The notes under the pieces were generated by a model. That model saw only the letters and a program-made list of their open reading frames with translations, was not told the DNA's origin and searched no databases. Below are positions 30,518 to 33,177 of a stretch of 33,177 nucleotides of DNA, one piece after another. Numbering within the stretch: the stretch's first letter is position 1; every line of letters begins with the position of its first letter. This DNA comes from a virus: positions 1 to 33,177 of IMG/VR virus record IMGVR_UViG_3300014913_000044; one strand, written 5' to 3'. The position numbers were made by a program, and so were the translations under genes.

Positions 30518-31477
30518 ATGTATCGAGAGTTGGAAAAAATAGCCTTCATTCCCAACCCCGGGAAAGACGCCATCTATGAGAGACTCCTGCAGCGTGAAAA
30601 AGAGCTGGCACAGGTGCGAGGGGTCAAGGATTTCACGCCTGGAATGCGGATGTCTGGACGAGCTCCCGGCCCACATCCCGCCATGGAGAAGGCGATCCTG
30701 AAGGGTACAGGTCCTGGGGTAGGCCAAAAGGTAAAACACCATACGATAGGACGCCTTCGTCGATTGTGGACACAGCCTGGAAAGTACAAGTGGCTACGTC
30801 AAGGAGGTCTCCTGGGAGGAGCGGTTGGTTTGGGACTTCTAGGAAAAGCATGGATTGACTCCGCGAAAAACGAGAAGCTCCTGAAAGAGCAGCAAGCCCA
30901 GGATGTCTTGCGCAAGTACAGTGCAAAGTTCGATTACGCGCCAAACGCGCCCGTTACGCCGAAGCCTGCCAAATTCCCAAAGATGCCCGCCCCGATGAGT
31001 ACGAACGCGGGAAAGCCCGACATTCCGGGTACCAAGAAACAAAAAGTAGAGCAGGACTTTTCAGGAGAGTCCGCGGAGATCAAAGTGGCAACGACCAATG
31101 ACGTACTCGCCAAGCTCGCGTTCATGGACGAGGGTGCGATGCCGTGGATCGCTGGACTCGCGGGGGGCGCCGGAGGGTACTACGCGGGTAAGAAAATCAT
31201 TGACCCCATCCTTGGGCTCGGTCAAGAAAACCTGCGGCGTAAGATCCACATCGCGGAGAAGATCATTGAAGGATTGGAGAAGGGTAAGAAGGTTGCGCCG
31301 TTCGCGGGTGCTACCGTAGGTGCGATCCTCCTCGCTGCCATCGCAGCTAAGAAGGCCAAACAGAAGCAACGCGAAACCATGGAGCAAGTCGAGGCTATGG
31401 GAGGACCCGCGCGAGAGGGATTCAGTCCCTACGACCGACGTGCTCTCTCCGACCCATTGGCGGCCTATTATGGGTGA
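30518..31477 (+). CDS. Protein with three Gly-rich hydrophobic segments (319 aa)
   Basis: ATG 30518 begins two bases after the preceding TAA, with cgggg in the upstream gene's end. It opens MYRELEKIAFIPNPGKDAIY. Hydrophobic segments lie at about 96-109 (GGLLGGAVGLGLLG), 210-226 (WIAGLAGGAGGYYAG) and 259-277 (VAPFAGATVGAILLAAIAA). They are separated by basic helices and a Pro/Lys-rich linker (140-175). Tripeptides EKIA, IKVA and AKLA occur at segment borders. The plan matches the upstream protein and suggests membrane insertion or channel formation during infection, which is inference. Confidence 0.82.
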   Translation: MYRELEKIAFIPNPGKDAIYERLLQREKELAQVRGVKDFTPGMRMSGRAPGPHPAMEKAILKGTGPGVGQKVKHHTIGRLRRLWTQPGKYKWLRQGGLLGGAVGLGLLGKAWIDSAKNEKLLKEQQAQDVLRKYSAKFDYAPNAPVTPKPAKFPKMPAPMSTNAGKPDIPGTKKQKVEQDFSGESAEIKVATTNDVLAKLAFMDEGAMPWIAGLAGGAGGYYAGKKIIDPILGLGQENLRRKIHIAEKIIEGLEKGKKVAPFAGATVGAILLAAIAAKKAKQKQRETMEQVEAMGGPAREGFSPYDRRALSDPLAAYYG

Positions 31478-31610
31478 GCCCACCATCTACCGTCGACCGA
31501 CGGTTAACCTTCCTGCGAAGCCTCCCAAGAAGAGAGACCTAGAAAAGTGGCGCTGTCATCGTACGCGCAAGGGTAAACCCGTTACTGACCCTCTCCCTCA
31601 CAAGAATTGA
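31470..31610 (+). CDS. Very small basic protein (46 aa)
   Basis: ATG 31470 overlaps the end of the preceding gene by eight bases. The protein is strongly basic and Pro-rich (starts MGEPTIYRRPTVNLPAKPPK, ends PVTDPLPHKN), without hydrophobic segments. It is the last coding sequence before the RNA region. The overlap suggests coupling, but no strong ribosome site is seen, so the call is moderate. Function unknown. Confidence 0.55.
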   Translation: MGEPTIYRRPTVNLPAKPPKKRDLEKWRCHRTRKGKPVTDPLPHKN

Positions 31611-31650
31611 AAAGCTCTCCATTACCTGGTAAAAGAAACTGATCTGACGG

Positions 31651-31709
31651 ACCTAACCCTGCTACCCAGGCAGTCAGGGCTGTAGGTTGAGTACACGGGG
31701 CTCACCTAC
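31651..31709 (+). promoter_or_regulatory. Two mutually exclusive hairpins upstream of tRNA-Met
   Basis: GTAGGTTGAG (31682-31691) can pair with CTCACCTAC (31701-31709, one bulge). Its TAGGT part can instead pair with ACCTA (31651-31655), nested outside CCCTG (31657-31661) with CAGGG (31675-31679). The two folds compete for the same bases, an attenuator-like layout. It could be a terminator, processing element or switch; no T-run follows. Confidence 0.4.
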
Positions 31710-31714
31710 GATAT

Positions 31715-31786
31715 TGCGGGATGACGCAGTGGTAGCGTGCTAGGTTCATACCCTAGAAGTCGGGGGTTCGACTCCCCCTCCCGCTA
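31715..31786 (+). tRNA. tRNA-Met (CAU)
   Basis: A complete cloverleaf is present: acceptor 31715-31721 with 31779-31785, U8 G9, D stem ACGC/GCGT, anticodon stem CTAGG/CCTAG around TTCATAC, variable AAGTC, and T stem GGGGG/CCCCC around TTCGACT. The anticodon CAU is at 31747-31749. The first acceptor pair is U-U, reminiscent of the unpaired 1:72 of initiator tRNAs. However, the anticodon stem lacks the three G-C pairs of initiators, so elongator Met (or lysidine-modified Ile) is more likely. CCA is not encoded. Confidence 0.9.
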
Positions 31787-31803
31787 CTATGAATCCGTGT
31801 TCG

Positions 31804-31860
31804 AGTCCGGACCTTGAGGGAGTCGGGGGGCTCATAATCCTCGGATAACCCTCTCGGACT
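31804..31860 (+). other. Structured non-coding stretch between tRNA-Met and tmRNA
   Basis: AGTCCG (31804-31809) pairs with CGGACT (31855-31860), enclosing GAGGG/CCCTC and a small GGGGG/TCCTC hairpin whose loop reads CTCATAA. It is a stable 57-nt fold but lacks T and D arms, so it is not a tRNA. It may be a degraded tRNA or an RNA processing element. The rest of 31787-31933 shows only short hairpins. Confidence 0.45.
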
Positions 31861-31910
31861 GACGGCAAGAGCACGCACCCCTGGTAGGGACCAACAGATT
31901 GGAGGACACT

Positions 31911-31922
31911 ATGGCAACTTAG
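31911..31922 (+). CDS. Possible minigene M-A-T-stop with strong ribosome site
   Basis: ggagg at 31901-31905 is followed after 5 nt by ATG-GCA-ACT-TAG, 11 bases before the tmRNA 5' end. Such three-codon frames can cause peptidyl-tRNA drop-off in phages (lambda bar minigenes). It may equally be chance or part of the tmRNA promoter. Whether it is transcribed separately is unknown. Confidence 0.3.
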   Translation: MAT

Positions 31923-31933
31923 ATTCTTTTCAT

Positions 31934-32319
31934 GGGGCCGAAACGGTTTCGACGTGTGCAATGGAAGCGTACTGTGCGTGTCCCGCCTTGTGTGTTCGGC
32001 GGGTTAGAACGGACACTCAACTCGAACTGCCGACAACGTAGTTCCCTTCCCGACCCCGATGGCGACCCCGGTCGCCCGGGCTGCCTAAACGGCACGGGCG
32101 TGCCCTGAGTAAGGAGCTCGAGTAGCTCAGGGGGCGTGATTACACGAGCAAACCCAGGCTGAGTTCTGCGTGATGACGCCGGGTAAACGAAAGCGCAGTA
32201 AGGCCGTGATGACTTGTCTCTCGGAAGTCACTGTCTGAAACGAAAAGAGAGACCACACACGTGAAGATCAGTACGTAACTCGTAAACGGACCCGGGTTCG
32301 ACTCCCGGCGGCTCCACCA
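31934..32319 (+). ncRNA. ssrA: Transfer-messenger RNA (tmRNA), one-piece
   Basis: The 5' end GGGGCCGAAACGG then TTTCGACG matches the tmRNA consensus, and GGGGCCG (31934-31940) pairs with CGGCTCC (32309-32315). The T arm is CCGGG-TTCGACT-CCCGG, followed by A and an encoded CCA (32317-32319). The tag reading frame begins at GCC 32029 and ends at TAA 32086-32088: ADNVVPFPTPMATPVARAA. The region around it is rich in paired GC blocks, as for tmRNA pseudoknots. tmRNA with SmpB frees stalled ribosomes and tags the nascent protein for proteolysis. The tag ends in R-A-A rather than the common L-A-A; its A-x-N-x-V-P-F start recalls cyanobacterial tags. The gene is phage-borne by context. Confidence 0.93.
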
Positions 32320-32356
32320 CACAGTCGGCAGCTGTGTTGCACCAGGGAGGGGTGCA
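32319..32356 (+). terminator. Tandem hairpins after the tmRNA
   Basis: ACACAG/CTGTGT (32319-32324 with 32332-32337) starts at the last base of the tmRNA CCA, and TGCACC/GGTGCA (32338-32343 with 32351-32356) follows with no gap. They could protect or process the tmRNA 3' end. No T-run follows, so termination is uncertain. Confidence 0.5.
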
Positions 32357-32391
32357 GTGTATAAGTACTCCCTCATTGACAAACTAAAAAG

Positions 32392-32455
32392 GAGAAGGTC
32401 CGGATGGTCGATGTCTTTGGTTTGATTACTTTCCAAAGTCCCGGATAGCCTTCTC
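32392..32455 (+). promoter_or_regulatory. Long hairpin enclosing a 14-codon frame with its own ribosome site
   Basis: GAGAAGG (32392-32398) pairs with CCTTCTC (32449-32455), TCCGG with CCGGA inside, and CTTTGG (32415-32420) with CCAAAG (32433-32438). The fold contains ATG 32404 to TAG 32446-32448, encoding MVDVFGLITFQSPG, with aggag (32390-32394) partly inside the stem. This looks like a leader-peptide or terminator structure between tmRNA and tRNA-Glu. TATAAG at 32360-32365 upstream could be a -10 box. Function uncertain. Confidence 0.45.
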
Positions 32456-32463
32456 ATTATCTT

Positions 32464-32539
32464 GGCCCCGTCGACTAACGGTTAGGTCACTGGCCTTTCA
32501 CGCCAGCAGTGGTGGGTTCGAATCCCCCTGGGGTCACCA
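32464..32539 (+). tRNA. tRNA-Glu (UUC)
   Basis: A complete cloverleaf: acceptor GGCCCCG with TGGGGTC, D stem GACT/GGTC, anticodon stem CTGGC/GCCAG around CTTTCAC, and T loop TTCGAAT with stem GTGGG/CCCCC (one mismatch). The anticodon UUC is at 32497-32499. The discriminator A and CCA (32537-32539) are encoded, unlike the tRNA-Met upstream. Confidence 0.93.
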
Positions 32540-32541
32540 AA

Positions 32542-32691
32542 GTTGCGGGACTCTGTTATACGAAGGGCTTGGCGCCGTCCTTTCGTAGGTAGGAGACATT
32601 AACGGGCCCCATACCAGAGGTAGCACGCGCCCTGCGAAGACGTGTAGATGCCGAGAGGGAGACCTGACTGAGGACCCTCTCGTCCCGCAAC
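32542..32691 (+). ncRNA. Unassigned structured RNA closed by a perfect 10-bp stem
   Basis: GTTGCGGGAC (32542-32551) is perfectly complementary to GTCCCGCAAC (32682-32691), enclosing 130 nt. Inside are TACGAAGG with CCTTTCGTA (32559-32566 with 32579-32587, one bulge), GGTA with TACC (588-591, 612-615 in the 32xxx range), a possible GCACG/CGTGT stem, and GAGAGGG with CCCTCTC (32653-32659 with 32675-32681). The last stem stacks directly on the closing stem. This is a multibranched fold starting two bases after tRNA-Glu. There is no open reading frame of note and no match to RNase P, 6S or group I intron cores that I can see. Confidence 0.6.
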
Positions 32692-32749
32692 GCTCTTTGA
32701 AAATTTAATACATACGGAGGTAAAAGAGAAAGATTTCCCTGGAACACAA

Positions 32750-32769
32750 GATCGCCTTTCGTGGTGATC
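32750..32769 (+). promoter_or_regulatory. Leader hairpin before the last gene
   Basis: GATCGCC pairs with GGTGATC (one G-U) around TTTCGT, ending 11 bases before the aggagg ribosome site (32781-32786) of the gene at 32794. Between 32692 and 32749 there is an A+T-rich stretch with a lone cggagg and no gene. Confidence 0.45.
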
Positions 32770-32793
32770 TATAACTACGAAGGAGGACTCTCC

Positions 32794-33177
32794 ATGACTG
32801 AAGCTAAGAACCCCAAAATTCCGTTGGCCAGGCTGCTCCTGCGCCGCAAGGAACTCAACGCCCTGTTCCAGGCGCGCTTCGATGCGCAGCTCCTCGAGCT
32901 CACCAAGGACGACCTCCGGCGCCGCAAGGTGAACGAGGAGACCGATCAGGTGGAGGGCGTGATCTCGCTCGTCGACAAGGCCGGGCTCGAGAAGGAGGCC
33001 GACTACTACGCGCACCAGCGCAGGCTCGCCGACAGCGTCGTCCAGCAGGCCAACTGGGCGACCGACGTCGAGGTCCCGGCCCACGTCATGACCGACGACG
33101 ACGTGACGGAGACCAACGACAAGGCGAAGGCCAAGCTCGCGGAGCTCCTCGTCCGGCGCAAGGACCTCGAGCAGCGC
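32794..33177 (+). CDS. N-terminal part of a GC-rich coiled-coil protein with internal repeat
   Basis: ATG 32794 follows aggagg by 7 nt, and the frame is open to the window edge (128 residues). The protein is highly charged and helical. PLARLLLRRKELNALF at residues 11-26 is echoed by KLAELLVRRKDLEQR at the end of the visible part, suggesting a repeat of about 100 residues. The sequence is clearly more G+C-rich, especially at third codon positions, than most other genes here, as if under stronger codon selection or from another source. A DIP1984-like coiled-coil protein was considered, but the match is weak. Function unknown. Confidence 0.8.
   Translation, partial: MTEAKNPKIPLARLLLRRKELNALFQARFDAQLLELTKDDLRRRKVNEETDQVEGVISLVDKAGLEKEADYYAHQRRLADSVVQQANWATDVEVPAHVMTDDDVTETNDKAKAKLAELLVRRKDLEQR

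Noticed and set aside
31804-31860. A second tRNA with a CAU-like loop
   Set aside because: The anticodon-like hairpin is present, but D and T arms and a 7-bp acceptor stem are missing.

Overview
This window is a late (virion structural) region of a tailed phage, or possibly a prophage, with a contractile tail. The evidence is an unbroken run of head and tail genes: a prohead protease, an acidic scaffold-like protein, a decoration-like protein, an HK97-type major capsid candidate, neck genes, a 961-residue tail sheath, a tail tube candidate and a baseplate spike. Phage-borne tRNAs and a tmRNA suggest a large genome. Base composition looks moderate to high in G+C. The host cannot be named. The tmRNA tag (ADNVVPFPTPMATPVARAA) looks more like cyanobacterial-type tags than enterobacterial ones, but that is only a hint. 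No terminase, portal or tape measure could be recognised, so the window holds only part of the structural module.

Layout. 1-6837: the end of a repeat-bearing protein, an acidic charged protein, an 867-residue probable virion protein and five unrecognised genes, closely packed. 6837-10064: the capsid maturation protease, interrupted exactly after its catalytic-type His pair by a 376-residue LAGLIDADG intein. 10132-13025: scaffold candidate, a chain of four very small overlapping genes, decoration-like protein and major capsid candidate. 13086-18176: a helix-hairpin-helix protein, a tandem pair of beta-sandwich paralogues, a coiled-coil membrane protein and head-tail connector candidates. 18228-24189: sheath, a Gly/Lys-rich protein, tube and spike. 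24278-25207: an unrecognised, probably virion, protein closed by a strong hairpin.

25253-26734 is a minus-strand island with a HELKH metallopeptidase candidate, a Cys/His-rich protein and two small membrane proteins, with minus-strand terminators. The plus strand resumes at 26769-31610 with probable baseplate or accessory virion proteins, a zinc-ribbon protein and two proteins with Gly-rich hydrophobic helices. 31611-32793 is an RNA segment: tRNA-Met(CAU), a one-piece tmRNA, tRNA-Glu(UUC), and an unassigned multibranched RNA closed by a 10-bp perfect stem. The window ends in a visibly more GC-rich coiled-coil gene.

Working together: the late genes are mostly coupled by ATGA overlaps or zero spacing and appear to be divided into transcripts by short promoters (TATAAT-like boxes, several with a TTGT-type -35 at 17 bp). 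Three themes cross gene borders and are not explained by ordinary annotation. They are a recurring Lys-hydrophobic-Ala tripeptide in the helical proteins, Gly-rich membrane-like helices in many virion-cluster proteins, and the intein that splits the protease beside its active site.
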